Assembly: GCA_036491755.1 (NCBI GenBank)
Contig: DASXBJ010000072.1
Span: forward strand, 1 to 25,737
From: DASXBJ01 sp036491755
GTDB taxonomy: Bacteria > Chloroflexota > Dormibacteria > Dormibacterales > Dormibacteraceae
Reading direction: 5' to 3'
DNA length: 25,737 nt
Under the pieces are notes generated by a model. The model searched no databases. It was not told where the DNA came from and saw only the letters and a list, made by a program, of their open reading frames with translations. The position numbers and the translations under genes were made by a program. Shown here in pieces: positions 8,542 through 16,746 of the stretch (position 1 is the first letter of the stretch; every line of letters starts with the position of its first letter).

Positions 8542-8946
8542 GTGCGCAGGTGGAGGCTTTTTGGCAACGCCGCCTGTTGCCTGTTCGCCGTCTCGTTAAC
8601 CGCCGCGACGGTCATCCAGCCGACCAGCGGCGTTGTCCGGGGCCACATCTTGGCCTGTGACGTCCTGGACTATCACGGCACGAGTTACTCAGGCGGTCCG
8701 GTGACCGTGCTCAAGGGCGTGGTCAGATGGAGGCAAACGAGTGGGGAGCCCACCCTCGTCGATGTGCTGCCGCCGGCCGTCGTGGCAAAGCAGCTCGTCT
8801 CAGCCGACGCCGGCTTCACCTTCGACCTCGCGGCCGGCCGCTACGTGCTCGTCGCTGCGCCGGCGGGTGACTACGGTGCCTATGCGACCGTAACGGTCGG
8901 CGCCGGCGACGACCTCGTGGTCGACATTCCAAACGGCTGCATCTAG
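8542..8946 (+). CDS. Small secreted beta-rich protein (hypothetical)
   Basis: This 134-residue product starts at GTG 8542, 4 nt after the moaX stop. The N-terminus (RRWRLFGN, then CCLFAVSLTAATV) is a signal peptide, with likely cleavage near residues 20-30. The mature part alternates hydrophobic strands, ending FDLAAGRYVLVAAPAGDYGAYATVTV. This resembles transthyretin-like or carboxypeptidase-regulatory-like beta sandwiches that decorate extracellular proteins. Two cysteines, at 39 and 133, could form a disulfide. I do not recognise a named family. The stop codon shares the palindrome CTAG with the stop of the convergent methyltransferase gene. Confidence 0.6.
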   Translation: MRRWRLFGNAACCLFAVSLTAATVIQPTSGVVRGHILACDVLDYHGTSYSGGPVTVLKGVVRWRQTSGEPTLVDVLPPAVVAKQLVSADAGFTFDLAAGRYVLVAAPAGDYGAYATVTVGAGDDLVVDIPNGCI

Positions 8947-9590
8947 TCCCTCACACGGGCTACTGACAGGCCGTCCCGGATCGGGATGACCACGCTCTCC
9001 AGCCGCCGGTCCCCGGCGACCAGCCGGTTGTATGTCTGCACATTGCGGGCCTGCTGGGTCTTCGGTTCGAGCACCTCACCCTGGCGCAGCGCGTTGTCCG
9101 CCATCAACAAGCCGCCCGGGTCGAGCCGTTCCATGCACAGCTCGAACACGCGGCGCGTCACGTCCTCTGAACGAAACGAGTTGAGCAGGTCGATGAAGCA
9201 GACGTCAAACCTCGCCTGTGCGTTTTCCAGCCCGCTCACCGCGTCCTCCACCATGACGATCGCCCGCTGGCCGAAGCCGGCCTCCGAGAAGTTGGCTCGC
9301 GCCCGCTCGGCTCGCGCGTGATCGATCTCGAAGCTGGTCAGCGTTCCGCCCTGGGTGGCGCGCAGCATCCAGATTCCGCTGTATCCGATCGCGGTGCCGA
9401 GCTCCAGGATTCGTTTGGCGCGGGCGATCTTGACCAGCAGATAGAGCAGCGCCCCTTCGTGCGGCTCGATGATCGGGATGTTCTCGCTGCGCGCTTCGTC
9501 CTCGAGCCGCGCCAGCACCGTGTCGCGCTTCGGCACCAGGCCGTCCATGTATGCCTGCAGCTCATCTGTCGATTCAACCCTTCTCACCAT
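8943..9590 (-). CDS. SAM-dependent O-methyltransferase (family 3, COG4122-like)
   Basis: This 215-residue cytoplasmic protein has the size and motif order of class I, cation-dependent O-methyltransferases (catechol or caffeoyl-CoA type). SAM motif I is ILELGTAIGYSGIW, the acidic residue that binds the ribose is in SFEIDHARAE, and the metal/catalytic positions appear in FDVCFIDLLNSF and LMADNALRQGEV. The substrate is unknown. The ATG start has GGAGGG just upstream, and the gene begins 1 nt after the aminotransferase stop, so the two are translationally coupled. The 3' end overlaps the upstream convergent gene by the 4-nt CTAG. Confidence 0.88.
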   Translation of the reverse strand: MVRRVESTDELQAYMDGLVPKRDTVLARLEDEARSENIPIIEPHEGALLYLLVKIARAKRILELGTAIGYSGIWMLRATQGGTLTSFEIDHARAERARANFSEAGFGQRAIVMVEDAVSGLENAQARFDVCFIDLLNSFRSEDVTRRVFELCMERLDPGGLLMADNALRQGEVLEPKTQQARNVQTYNRLVAGDRRLESVVIPIRDGLSVARVRD

Positions 9591-9591
9591 T

Positions 9592-10725
9592 TCACCCTCC
9601 AGGCGTCAGCACGTCGAGCACTCGATCGATTTCCTGCTCAGTGTTATAGAAATGCGGCGAGAGCCGCACGAAGTCCCGATGGATGCGCGCGATGACCCGC
9701 GCGGCCGTGAGGTCGCGCAGCAAAGCTTGCGCCGTGAGGCCATCCCGCCTGAACGAGACGATTCCCGACGATTCCTCGGGTGTACGAGGCCACGGTTCGA
9801 TGATCTCGTACCCGCGTTCGGAGAGGCCTTCGGCGAGGCGCCGAGCGAGGTGGAGCACGCGCTGCTCGATAACATCGGGGCCGACTTCGAGCAGGAGGTC
9901 CAGCGCGGCGCCGAAGGCCGCGGTGTCGAGCAGCGAGACCACCGATTCCTCGAAGCGCCGCGAACCTGCCGCCGGAGTCAGGTCGTATTCGAAGTAGCGA
10001 TCATGGGCGGCCACCGATCCCACGCCGACAACGACCGGCCAGAGCTGCTCGAGCAGCGGCGCGGCGCAGTAGCAGAAGCCGATGCCGGGAGGGCCCATGA
10101 GCCACTTGCCGGCGCCCGCCGCGCAGAAATCGACCGCCAGCCGCCTCACGTCCACGCACAGCGCTCCGGCGCTCTGCATCAGGTCGACGGCGAACACGAT
10201 GCCGCGCCGGCGGCACTCCGCGCCGATGGCGCCGATATCGACGCGATACCCGTTCCAGAACTCCACGTGCGACAACGCGACCAGGCGTGTTCGGGAGTCG
10301 ACCAACGCCATGACGGCATCTGGGGTGACCCGGCCGGACGCAGCCGGCGCCTGGCGAAACTCGACGCCTTGACGCTGGAGGTTCATCCACGGGTACACGT
10401 TGGCCGGGTACTCGCCCATGGCGCCGACCACGTTGTCGCCTCGCTTCCATCGCATGCCCTGCGCGAGCAGCGACATCCCGTGCGCGGTGCTTCGGGTGAG
10501 GCCGATCGATTCGGCCGGGGCGTTGATGAGCCGCGCCACCAGCGCGCGGACCCGGTCAGCCTCGTCCTGCGCCCAGTTGTCGCGATACGGCCTGTTCATC
10601 GACGCCTCCACGACCTGCTCGATCGCCGCCCGCGCGCGCTCTGACATCGGGCTCACGCCGGCGTGATTCATGTGGATGTAGTGCTCGGTCATAGGGAGGA
10701 GGGCGCGCGCGTCGACCGGGTCCAC
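9592..10725 (-). CDS. Class V aminotransferase (PLP-dependent, cysteine desulfurase/isopenicillin-N epimerase-like)
   Basis: From GTG 10725 the product has 377 residues. HMNHAGVSP near the N-terminus, SHVEFWNGY, FAVDLMQSAGA (Asp181 pairs with the PLP pyridine nitrogen) and CAAGAGKWLMGPPG (Lys207, the likely Schiff-base lysine) are class V signatures. No clear catalytic-cysteine loop of a group I desulfurase is visible, so an epimerase, kynureninase-like or lyase role is as likely as sulfur mobilisation. The GTG start is preferred over codons further upstream because AGGGGA lies 8 nt before it and it clears the stop of the upstream gene. It forms an operon with the methyltransferase and the DUF4268-like gene. 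Confidence 0.85.
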   Translation of the reverse strand: MDPVDARALLPMTEHYIHMNHAGVSPMSERARAAIEQVVEASMNRPYRDNWAQDEADRVRALVARLINAPAESIGLTRSTAHGMSLLAQGMRWKRGDNVVGAMGEYPANVYPWMNLQRQGVEFRQAPAASGRVTPDAVMALVDSRTRLVALSHVEFWNGYRVDIGAIGAECRRRGIVFAVDLMQSAGALCVDVRRLAVDFCAAGAGKWLMGPPGIGFCYCAAPLLEQLWPVVVGVGSVAAHDRYFEYDLTPAAGSRRFEESVVSLLDTAAFGAALDLLLEVGPDVIEQRVLHLARRLAEGLSERGYEIIEPWPRTPEESSGIVSFRRDGLTAQALLRDLTAARVIARIHRDFVRLSPHFYNTEQEIDRVLDVLTPGG

Positions 10726-10729
10726 CTGA

Positions 10730-11176
10730 CTAGTCCCCTGGAAGCAGCTCGACCAGCGGCTGCAGTGCAACGATGTATGAGGCCATCAGCGCGGCGGCCG
10801 GGTCCAGAACCAGGTCATCAAGCTGGGGCGCGGGGATGGTCTCGTAAAGCCGCGACCAGCCTCGGTCCCACGGCTCGAGCTCGGCGTGCGGCAGCTGCGC
10901 TTTGACCGCCAGCACGTGGGAGCGGAAAAAATCAAACGCCCGCTGGTTTGCCGCCGAAGTCCCTTCGAAATGCAGCCCGACCTCCAGCCGCCCGACGCCC
11001 GTGTGGTGCCACGCCTCGTAGTGGAACTCCGGCCGGGAATAGTGGAGCTTCATCAGACGGCCTCTCCCGCGGCCGCTGGTGAAATTCCGCAGCTCCAGCG
11101 GCAGCGAAGCCTTCAGCTTCTTGCGGAGGCCGGCGAAGAAATCCGCCGGGGAGAGCAAAACGCCTCGGGCGACCAT
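10730..11176 (-). CDS. Conserved hypothetical protein, weakly DUF4268-like
   Basis: From ATG 11176 the product has 148 residues. Its central stretch (GRLEVGLHFEG, then NQRAFDFFRSH and WDRGWSRLYETI) resembles the DUF4268 pattern of a beta hairpin with an E..N..FD helix and a C-terminal W-R-I element, seen in proteins linked to restriction-like nucleases. The resemblance is by eye only and no catalytic motif is visible. An in-frame start at 11260 would lie inside clpP, so 11176 is preferred. That leaves 22 nt between the divergent starts. Four nt separate its stop from the aminotransferase start, and it is the first gene of that operon. Confidence 0.55.
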   Translation of the reverse strand: MVARGVLLSPADFFAGLRKKLKASLPLELRNFTSGRGRGRLMKLHYSRPEFHYEAWHHTGVGRLEVGLHFEGTSAANQRAFDFFRSHVLAVKAQLPHAELEPWDRGWSRLYETIPAPQLDDLVLDPAAALMASYIVALQPLVELLPGD

Positions 11177-11182
11177 ATCTCG

Positions 11183-11188
11183 TATTCT
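11183..11188 (+). promoter_or_regulatory. Putative -10 box (TATTCT) for clpP
   Basis: TATTCT lies 10 nt before the clpP ATG at 11199, in the 22-nt divergent gap. It implies a very short leader. No clear -35 element is visible. Confidence 0.35.
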
Positions 11189-11198
11189 GCGAGCAGCA

Positions 11199-11819
11199 AT
11201 GGCGTACGTCCCGACAGTCACCGAAAACGAGGGCGGCAACCGCGAGCGAAGCTTCGACATCTACTCGAGGCTGCTCAAGGACCGGATCATCCTCATCGGA
11301 CGGCCCATCGACGACGTCGTATCCAACCTGGTGGTCGCCCAGCTCATGTACCTGGCGGCCGACGACCCGGAGAAAGAGATCCAGATCTACATCAACTCGC
11401 CTGGCGGAGCCGTGACCGCCGGCTTTGCGATCTACGACACCATGCAGTACGTGCAGGCGCCGGTGTCGACCGTTTGCATCGGGCGAGCCGCGAGCTTTGG
11501 GACCGTGGTGTTGATGGCCGGGGCCAAGGGGAGGCGGTTCTCACTGCCCAGCTCCACGATCCATATGCACCAGCCTCTCATCGGCGGCCAGGGCATGCAG
11601 GGCCAGGCCAGCGACCTCGACATTCACGCCCGTGAGATCGTCCGCATCCGCGGGGTGCTGAATGAGCTCATCGCCAAGCACACCGGCCAGGCGCTGGACC
11701 GGGTCGAGCGCGACACCGACCGCGACTTCTTCCTCACCGCTCAGGAGGCGGTGGACTACGGCCTGATCGACGGGATCATCGCGCAGACAAAGGTGCCGGC
11801 TCTGGCCGCGACCAAGTAG
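11199..11819 (+). CDS. clpP: ATP-dependent Clp protease proteolytic subunit ClpP
   Basis: This 206-residue protein is the barrel-forming serine peptidase that works with ClpX, ClpA or ClpC. The catalytic triad is readable: Ser99 in GRAASFGT, His124 in IHMHQPLIGG, and the Asp of ERDTDRDFFL near residue 172. INSPGGAVTAGFAIYDTMQ and the QEAVDYGLID end are also typical. Phe after the catalytic Ser and Arg before the two Ala (usual form GQAASMG) are mild deviations. The start at ATG 11199 gives a normal short N-terminal propeptide region. No clpX, tig or second clpP is adjacent. The last 44 nt overlap the end of the convergent membrane-protein gene. Confidence 0.95.
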   Translation: MAYVPTVTENEGGNRERSFDIYSRLLKDRIILIGRPIDDVVSNLVVAQLMYLAADDPEKEIQIYINSPGGAVTAGFAIYDTMQYVQAPVSTVCIGRAASFGTVVLMAGAKGRRFSLPSSTIHMHQPLIGGQGMQGQASDLDIHAREIVRIRGVLNELIAKHTGQALDRVERDTDRDFFLTAQEAVDYGLIDGIIAQTKVPALAATK

Positions 11820-12882
11820 CCCGAGCGCAGATCCAGCCTACCGTCATCAGTCCTCCCAGCACCGGCACCGGTGGCGGTGTCACGGCGCACATGGCCGCGC
11901 CGGCCGAAAGCAGCACCCAGTCGTACCAGCGCGCCTGGCCCCAGATCGCCAGCGCCATGGCCAGCATCACCATGTCGGCGGGCAGCGCGTGCGGGGCGGC
12001 AAAGATCCCACCGGCCACGAGGATTGCGGCCGCCGGCTGAAATTCCTTGCGGCGGCTTCGGGCGAGCAGAAGCACCGCGATCGTGGCGGCAAGGGTCAAC
12101 GCGGCTTCCGCCACGGTGCGAAACCCGACGGGAAACAGCACTCCGAGGTGAGCGAGGTTGACCTCACGGCCACCCGGCTGCACCGTCGTGCCGGCCGCCT
12201 TGACCCAATCGATGACCCAGCGGGGGTTGAGGATCGCGGTCGACGCCCACAGCAGCGCGCCCGCCGCGGCCCAGCCCAACACCACTTTCCAACGCCTCGC
12301 GAGGAGAAGAGCGAACCCGAGCGGAACGACCAGCTGGGGCTTCACCAGGGTCAGCCCGAGGGCGAGGCCGGCGAGGTAAGGCCTGGACCATAGGGCGATC
12401 GCGGCCCCGACGCCGAGCGCGACCAGGCCGTCCAGCTGCGCGTTGAGCAGGAGCAGCGCGGTCGGCACCGACGCGAACGCGGGCACGATCGACGAAGGCG
12501 GTCGAGGACGGACCGCCAAATAGAGCCCGCCGGCGAGGCATGCCAACCCGAAGAGGATCCAGACGCGGCCGCCTGATTCGGTGCCCAGGAGGTCGAATGG
12601 AACCGCGAGCAAGGCGACCCAGGCCGGCGCGAGGAACGGGAGGATGCCCTGGATTCCCAGCGTTACGAGCACGCGTCCACCGGTGACGTCGTATTCGACG
12701 TGACGCTGAACGGCAAGGTCGTAGAGGTGGCCCGGATCGCGCACGATGAGCTTCGCCCCGGTGGCGAATGCGGGCCAGTCCGAATTGATCACGTCGTTGC
12801 GGCTCTCGATGAGCGGATAGATGACGAAACCGAGGCACACCGCGAGCAGCGCTATCGATCCGCGCCACCTCCAGCGCGTCAT
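11776..12882 (-). CDS. GT87/DUF2029-like polytopic membrane protein (second copy)
   Basis: This 368-residue protein is almost entirely membrane helices. It starts with a signal-anchor-like segment after MTRWRWRGS. The first loop contains NSDWPAFATGAKLIVRDPGHLYD, the acidic-plus-LYD pattern seen after helix 1 in GT87/DUF2029 proteins, and LTLVKPQLVVPLG is another family-like segment. It would use a polyprenyl-phosphate sugar to glycosylate an extracytoplasmic acceptor; this is inferred from the family. ATG 12882 overlaps the stop of the upstream antiporter gene (ATGA), indicating coupling. Its 3' end runs 44 nt into clpP on the other strand, an unusually long convergent overlap. It is related in type to the protein at 597-1850. 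Confidence 0.75.
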   Translation of the reverse strand: MTRWRWRGSIALLAVCLGFVIYPLIESRNDVINSDWPAFATGAKLIVRDPGHLYDLAVQRHVEYDVTGGRVLVTLGIQGILPFLAPAWVALLAVPFDLLGTESGGRVWILFGLACLAGGLYLAVRPRPPSSIVPAFASVPTALLLLNAQLDGLVALGVGAAIALWSRPYLAGLALGLTLVKPQLVVPLGFALLLARRWKVVLGWAAAGALLWASTAILNPRWVIDWVKAAGTTVQPGGREVNLAHLGVLFPVGFRTVAEAALTLAATIAVLLLARSRRKEFQPAAAILVAGGIFAAPHALPADMVMLAMALAIWGQARWYDWVLLSAGAAMCAVTPPPVPVLGGLMTVGWICARATWSRPEPAPLSAR

Positions 12883-14069
12883 GTCGTGCCCTCCACGCGC
12901 AAACCCCGCATGAGGGGGGCGACCAGGGTGCCCTGCACGAGCAGCGACAGCAGCACGACCCCATAAGCCACGCCCGAGACGCGGGGGTCGACGCCGCTGA
13001 CTCCCGTGACCGAAAGCGCGAGGGCGACGGAGAGCGCCCCGCGCAAGCCGGCCCAGAACGTGACGTGTCGCCAGCGCCACGGAATCGCGGGTCCGCGCCA
13101 GGCGGCGATGGCGAGCAGCCCGTAAACCGGCACGGCGCGTGTCAGGAGCATGACGAGGTAGGCCGCGACGATAAGGCCGGCCACGGGGATCAGGGTCCAC
13201 GCCGGCAGCGCGGCACCGACCAGGATGAACAGCATCGCGTTGAGCACGAACGCAAGCAGGTTCCAGAAGCCCAGCAGCTGCGGCCCGTGCAGCCGGCCGA
13301 TCTGGGCCCCGTACCGAGCGACAACAACCCCTGCCACGACCACGGCGACGATGCCCGAGAAGTGCGCCACGTCGGCTGCGAGGTAGCTGCCGTATGCGAT
13401 CACAAGCGTGGCCAGGATCTCCAGCTGCGCATCCTCTGCGAAGCGCAGCAGTGCCAGGCCCAGGAAGCCCACTGCCAGACCGATCGCCGTGCCGCCGATC
13501 GTGATCTCCAGGAAACGGAAGGTCGCGTCGCCAAGCGACGGTGCGCCGCCCAGGATCGTCGCCAGGACGGCGGAGAACACGGCCACGCCGGTGCCATCGT
13601 TGAAAAGGCTCTCGCCCTCGAGGATGGTTGCCAGGCCCATTGGCGCTCTCAGCCGTCTCAGGATCGACACCACCGCGATCGGGTCGGTGGCCGCGAGGAT
13701 CGCGCCCAAAAGCATCGCGCTCCCGAGGCTGAGGCCAAGGCTCCAGTGCACGAGCAGGCCGATGAGGATGACCGTCACGAACACTCCCACCGACGCCAGG
13801 AGCGTGATGGGGAGAAGGCGGCGGGTCAGCTCGGGCAGGTCGAGGCCCAGCGCGGCCTCGAACACCAGGCCCGGAACAAAGGCGATGAGGATCAGGTCTG
13901 AGCCGACGCGCGGGAGCTGGCCGCCGGGCAGGACCCCAATCACGACCCCGGCTGCGGCGAGAACGACAGGATAGGGAAGCATGCGCGTGCGTCTCGACAC
14001 CAGACCGAGGACGGTCGCGAGGGCGCCGACAAGAATGAGCAGCAGTAGAAATCGCTGCTGAGGGCTCAT
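12879..14069 (-). CDS. NhaP-type Na+(K+)/H+ antiporter (CPA1 family)
   Basis: This 396-residue integral membrane protein has around 12 hydrophobic segments. CPA1 motifs are visible: ILAATDPIAVVSILRRL (the TDP motif) and GESLFNDGTGVAVF (the ND motif), which carry the ion-binding aspartates, and FWAGLRGALSVALALS near the C-terminus. It would exchange Na+ or K+ for H+ across the inner membrane. There is no long cytoplasmic C-terminal domain, so it is a minimal version. ATG 14069 is chosen because earlier in-frame codons fall within the upstream gene; the Shine-Dalgarno is weak. It lies between the MBL hydrolase gene (10 nt upstream) and the GT87 gene (ATGA overlap). Confidence 0.92.
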   Translation of the reverse strand: MSPQQRFLLLLILVGALATVLGLVSRRTRMLPYPVVLAAAGVVIGVLPGGQLPRVGSDLILIAFVPGLVFEAALGLDLPELTRRLLPITLLASVGVFVTVILIGLLVHWSLGLSLGSAMLLGAILAATDPIAVVSILRRLRAPMGLATILEGESLFNDGTGVAVFSAVLATILGGAPSLGDATFRFLEITIGGTAIGLAVGFLGLALLRFAEDAQLEILATLVIAYGSYLAADVAHFSGIVAVVVAGVVVARYGAQIGRLHGPQLLGFWNLLAFVLNAMLFILVGAALPAWTLIPVAGLIVAAYLVMLLTRAVPVYGLLAIAAWRGPAIPWRWRHVTFWAGLRGALSVALALSVTGVSGVDPRVSGVAYGVVLLSLLVQGTLVAPLMRGLRVEGTT

Positions 14070-14079
14070 CGCGCGGGAT

Positions 14080-14817
14080 TCATATCTCGACGGCCATCCC
14101 GTCGCGGGCCGCCTTGACCTCAATGCCGATCTTTTGCGTCAGCTCGGCGGCCAGCTCCCACGGGTGGGCGCGCCAGACGGTCATGCCGTAGTGGGTGAGG
14201 ATCGCCAGCCGCGGTTTGGCTTCCCGGATGATCCGTTCGGCATCGTCGAGGCACAGGTGCGGCAGCTCCGCGCGGCACTGCATCAACACCACATGGATCA
14301 CCATCACCTCCGCTTTGTGCTGCTCGGCGATCCCGTCGTAGTAGCCGGAATCCGTGATCCAGCCGAGCTTCTCGCCGAAGCGGAATCCGTACGTCTCCGA
14401 TTGATGGACGTGGCGCGGGCTGGTCGCAAACTCGATTTCGCCCACTGAGTACGAGGTCTCGGGGGCCAGCCGGACGATCTCCTCAGGGAACCGTCGCAGG
14501 TAGTTGAGAACCACCGGGTCGTCGTCGAGCGCATCCGAGGGGCAGAACAGCCGGCCCCGCTTGTGGAAGCCGCCCTCGGTCATCGCCTCGATCATCACGT
14601 TCACATCGCCCGAGTGGTCGAGATGCCGGTGGCTCAGCACGATTGCATCCAGCTTGGTCAGGTCGACCTTGCGCTTGGCGTACTGCACGATCGCGCCGGG
14701 GCCGGGGTCCAGGCTGATCCGCGTCCGTCCTTCTTCGAGGTACAGGCCGCCCGAGGCGGCCAGCTGCTTGGCGACCATGAATCGCGCGCCGGCGGTGCCC
14801 ATGAACGTCAACTTCAT
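14080..14817 (-). CDS. MBL-fold metallohydrolase (RNase Z-like group)
   Basis: This 245-residue protein starts MKLTFMGTAGARF. The zinc-binding motif SHRHLDHSGDVN (His63, His65, Asp67, His68) and the conserved ISLDPGPGAIVQ loop place it among RNase Z/phosphodiesterase-like MBL proteins. Later histidines come from TSPRHVHQS and AILTHYGM, and the WITDSGYY stretch supplies an Asp. It is smaller than true RNase Z and lacks an obvious exosite arm, so the substrate is uncertain. The start overlaps the DNA ligase stop (ATGA), so it is translated in step with the ligase and may act with it on nucleic acid ends; that role is inferred from context only. Confidence 0.8.
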   Translation of the reverse strand: MKLTFMGTAGARFMVAKQLAASGGLYLEEGRTRISLDPGPGAIVQYAKRKVDLTKLDAIVLSHRHLDHSGDVNVMIEAMTEGGFHKRGRLFCPSDALDDDPVVLNYLRRFPEEIVRLAPETSYSVGEIEFATSPRHVHQSETYGFRFGEKLGWITDSGYYDGIAEQHKAEVMVIHVVLMQCRAELPHLCLDDAERIIREAKPRLAILTHYGMTVWRAHPWELAAELTQKIGIEVKAARDGMAVEI

Positions 14818-16481
14818 ATCTCCGCCACCTCGCTCAAGGACAGCTCGGACTTCTCGCCGAAGTAGCGGTCGTACAGCTGGGTCACGCGCTCGAGGGTGTC
14901 GATCTCGCCCACCGGCTTGTCGTCGCGGATGCGCACGATGCGCGGGAAGCGCAGCGCATAGCCGCTCTTGTGGCGTCCTGAATGCTGGATGGAGTCGAAT
15001 GCGACCTCCAGGACCACCTCGGGCCGGACCATCCGCACGTGGCCCAGATCCTGGGTGGTTATCTCGAGGAAATGTCGTGTCATCGTCGCGATCTCGGCGT
15101 CGGTCAACCCCGTGTACGCCTTGCCGATGTTGACCAGCGTGCCCGAGCCTGTGTCCAGCACGGCAAACGTATAGTCCGACAGGACGCCCTTGCGCTTGCC
15201 GTGGCCCCATTCCACGGCGGTCACCACGACGTCGAGCGTCGCCAGCGGTCGCTTGAGCTTCAGCCACGCGAGCCCGCGCCGGCCCGGCGTGTATGGGCTG
15301 AGGGGGTCTTTGACCATCAGGCCTTCGTTCCCTCGCGCTCGCGTCTCGGCAAAGATGCGGTCCAGGTCGTCAGCGCCGCGTGCCTCCTCGACGCGAGCAA
15401 GAAGATAGGGGAGCTCGAGGCCGAGACCCTCCAGCATCCTGCGCCGCGTATCAAGAGGCTCGTCGAGCAGAGTCCTGCCGTCGAGCCACAGCAGGTCGAA
15501 GATGACCAGGACCACGGGCACCTCGGCCCGCAGCTGATCGGTCACCTTCTTGCGCCCCAGTCGATGCTGGAGCTCGAAGAAACGCAGCACGCGCCCGTCG
15601 CGATGCGCGAGCACCTCGCCGTCGAACAGCACGTCGTGGCCGATCGCCACGGCCTTCTCTGTCAGCTCCGGAAAGGCCTCCGTCGTCTCCTTCAGGTCGC
15701 GCGAGAAGAGCTCCACGCGCTCGCCCTGGCGGTGCATCTGGCAGCGCACGCCGTCGTACTTCTCTTCGGTCCAGACCGCCTCCGCCCCCATCCGCTGAAA
15801 AGCCTCGCCTGCGGTCTCCACCGGGCTCGCGAGCATGAACCGCACCGGCTGGAAGAGCGTGATGGTCGTCGTCTCGAACAGCCTGTGCTTGCACCGCACG
15901 GCCGCTTCTCCGATGTCGCCGGTCACCAGGTGGACCCGCTTCACCGTCGTGATCGGGACCTCGAAAGCCTCGGCGATCGCGGCCTCGACCAGGCCCTCGC
16001 TCAGGCCGATCCTCATCTCGCCGGCGATGATCTTGATCAAGAAGCGAACGGACTCCCCGTCGAGCTTGCGTACGATCTGCTCCAGCGCCTCGGCCTTCTT
16101 GGCCCCGCGCGCTGTTCGGATGGCGTTGAGGGCATGCTCGATCTCCTCGAGCGACACAGGCTCGGGCCTCGTGCGTCCGGCCACGGCCTCGCCCGCCCAA
16201 TCGCCGATATCCGAATGCTCGCGGAAGATGGCGGCCAGCTCGTCCGGCTCGCGGCTCGAGACAGCCGTCACGACCTTGCTGATGGCGGACCAGCCCAGGC
16301 CGAGCGTGCGACGTTGAGATTGGCCGAACGACCGCCCGCTCGTATACGTGGCGGCACGGCGCAGGTCGGCGTCGTCGAGAGTACGGAAGTAGGCGGCCAG
16401 GATGCGCGTCTTCTCGAGGGTCGCGGGCGTGGCCCCGACTGCGGCCGCAGCGCGGGCGAAATCAAGCATGCGCAGGGTCAC
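14814..16481 (-). CDS. ATP-dependent DNA ligase (archaeal LigI / bacterial LigB type)
   Basis: This 555-residue enzyme seals DNA nicks via a covalent lysyl-AMP. Residues 1-200 form the helical DNA-binding domain (with GEMRIGLSEGLVEAAIA). The adenylation domain holds motif I EEKYDGVR with Lys241, motif III FDGEVL, motif IV NEGLMVKDP and motif V WLKLKR. The OB-fold C-terminus follows, with LEVAFDSIQHSGRHKSGYALRFPRI. The length fits archaeal ligases and the related bacterial LigB. No LigD-type polymerase or nuclease domain is fused. GTG 16481 is taken as start; ATG 16469 would remove four residues. It diverges from a small cysteine protein gene 37 nt away. A ligase-associated exonuclease lies nearby at 17100-18068. 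Confidence 0.95.
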   Translation of the reverse strand: MTLRMLDFARAAAAVGATPATLEKTRILAAYFRTLDDADLRRAATYTSGRSFGQSQRRTLGLGWSAISKVVTAVSSREPDELAAIFREHSDIGDWAGEAVAGRTRPEPVSLEEIEHALNAIRTARGAKKAEALEQIVRKLDGESVRFLIKIIAGEMRIGLSEGLVEAAIAEAFEVPITTVKRVHLVTGDIGEAAVRCKHRLFETTTITLFQPVRFMLASPVETAGEAFQRMGAEAVWTEEKYDGVRCQMHRQGERVELFSRDLKETTEAFPELTEKAVAIGHDVLFDGEVLAHRDGRVLRFFELQHRLGRKKVTDQLRAEVPVVLVIFDLLWLDGRTLLDEPLDTRRRMLEGLGLELPYLLARVEEARGADDLDRIFAETRARGNEGLMVKDPLSPYTPGRRGLAWLKLKRPLATLDVVVTAVEWGHGKRKGVLSDYTFAVLDTGSGTLVNIGKAYTGLTDAEIATMTRHFLEITTQDLGHVRMVRPEVVLEVAFDSIQHSGRHKSGYALRFPRIVRIRDDKPVGEIDTLERVTQLYDRYFGEKSELSLSEVAEI

Positions 16482-16504
16482 AGCGATCGATGAGCACGGT
16501 GGCC

Positions 16505-16511
16505 TATCGTA
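16505..16511. promoter_or_regulatory. Overlapping divergent -10 boxes (TATCGT / TACGAT)
   Basis: The heptamer TATCGTA reads TATCGT on the + strand, 8 nt before ATG 16519, and TACGAT on the - strand, 24 nt before the ligase GTG. Both match TAnnnT. Mutually exclusive transcription of the ligase and the small cysteine gene is therefore possible. Confidence 0.35.
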
Positions 16512-16518
16512 ATTCGGG

Positions 16519-16731
16519 ATGCGACGCTGCCCCTACCTCGAGGAATTCATCAAGGAACGCCGTTCGGTTCTTCGCGTCTACCGCTTCGACTGCCACGTCG
16601 ACCGGAAGTCGAAGCGCAAGTACGCCTTGACCGACAGCCCGCCAATCTGCGTGCGCAACTTCGAAGACTGCCCGCTGTACCGGTCGGAGAAAGATCGCGA
16701 GGATCAAATCATCCGGCGCTATACCGAGTAG
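16519..16731 (+). CDS. Small four-cysteine protein (possible metal or Fe-S binding)
   Basis: This 70-residue, strongly charged protein has cysteines at 4 (CPYL), 25, 44 (PPIC) and 51 (CPLY). The CP[YF]L...C...C......CP[VL]Y arrangement recalls a four-cysteine motif I have seen at the N-terminus of Chloroflexi-type proteins, where it probably binds a metal. I cannot confirm a family by eye. There is no signal peptide. It diverges from the DNA ligase with overlapping -10 boxes. It is followed in the same frame, after TAG 16729-16731 and five codons, by a second cysteine-rich gene. Confidence 0.6.
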   Translation: MRRCPYLEEFIKERRSVLRVYRFDCHVDRKSKRKYALTDSPPICVRNFEDCPLYRSEKDREDQIIRRYTE

Positions 16732-16746
16732 GGGCCGCCACACCAA

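Noticed and set aside
8542..8946. Possible lipoprotein because of CC near the signal peptide.
   Set aside because: The residues before the cysteines (GNAACC) lie before the hydrophobic core, so they are not a lipobox.
14982..16493. Long plus-strand open frame opposite the DNA ligase gene.
   Set aside because: The ligase frame carries all catalytic motifs; the opposite frame shows no recognisable domain and is a codon-bias shadow.
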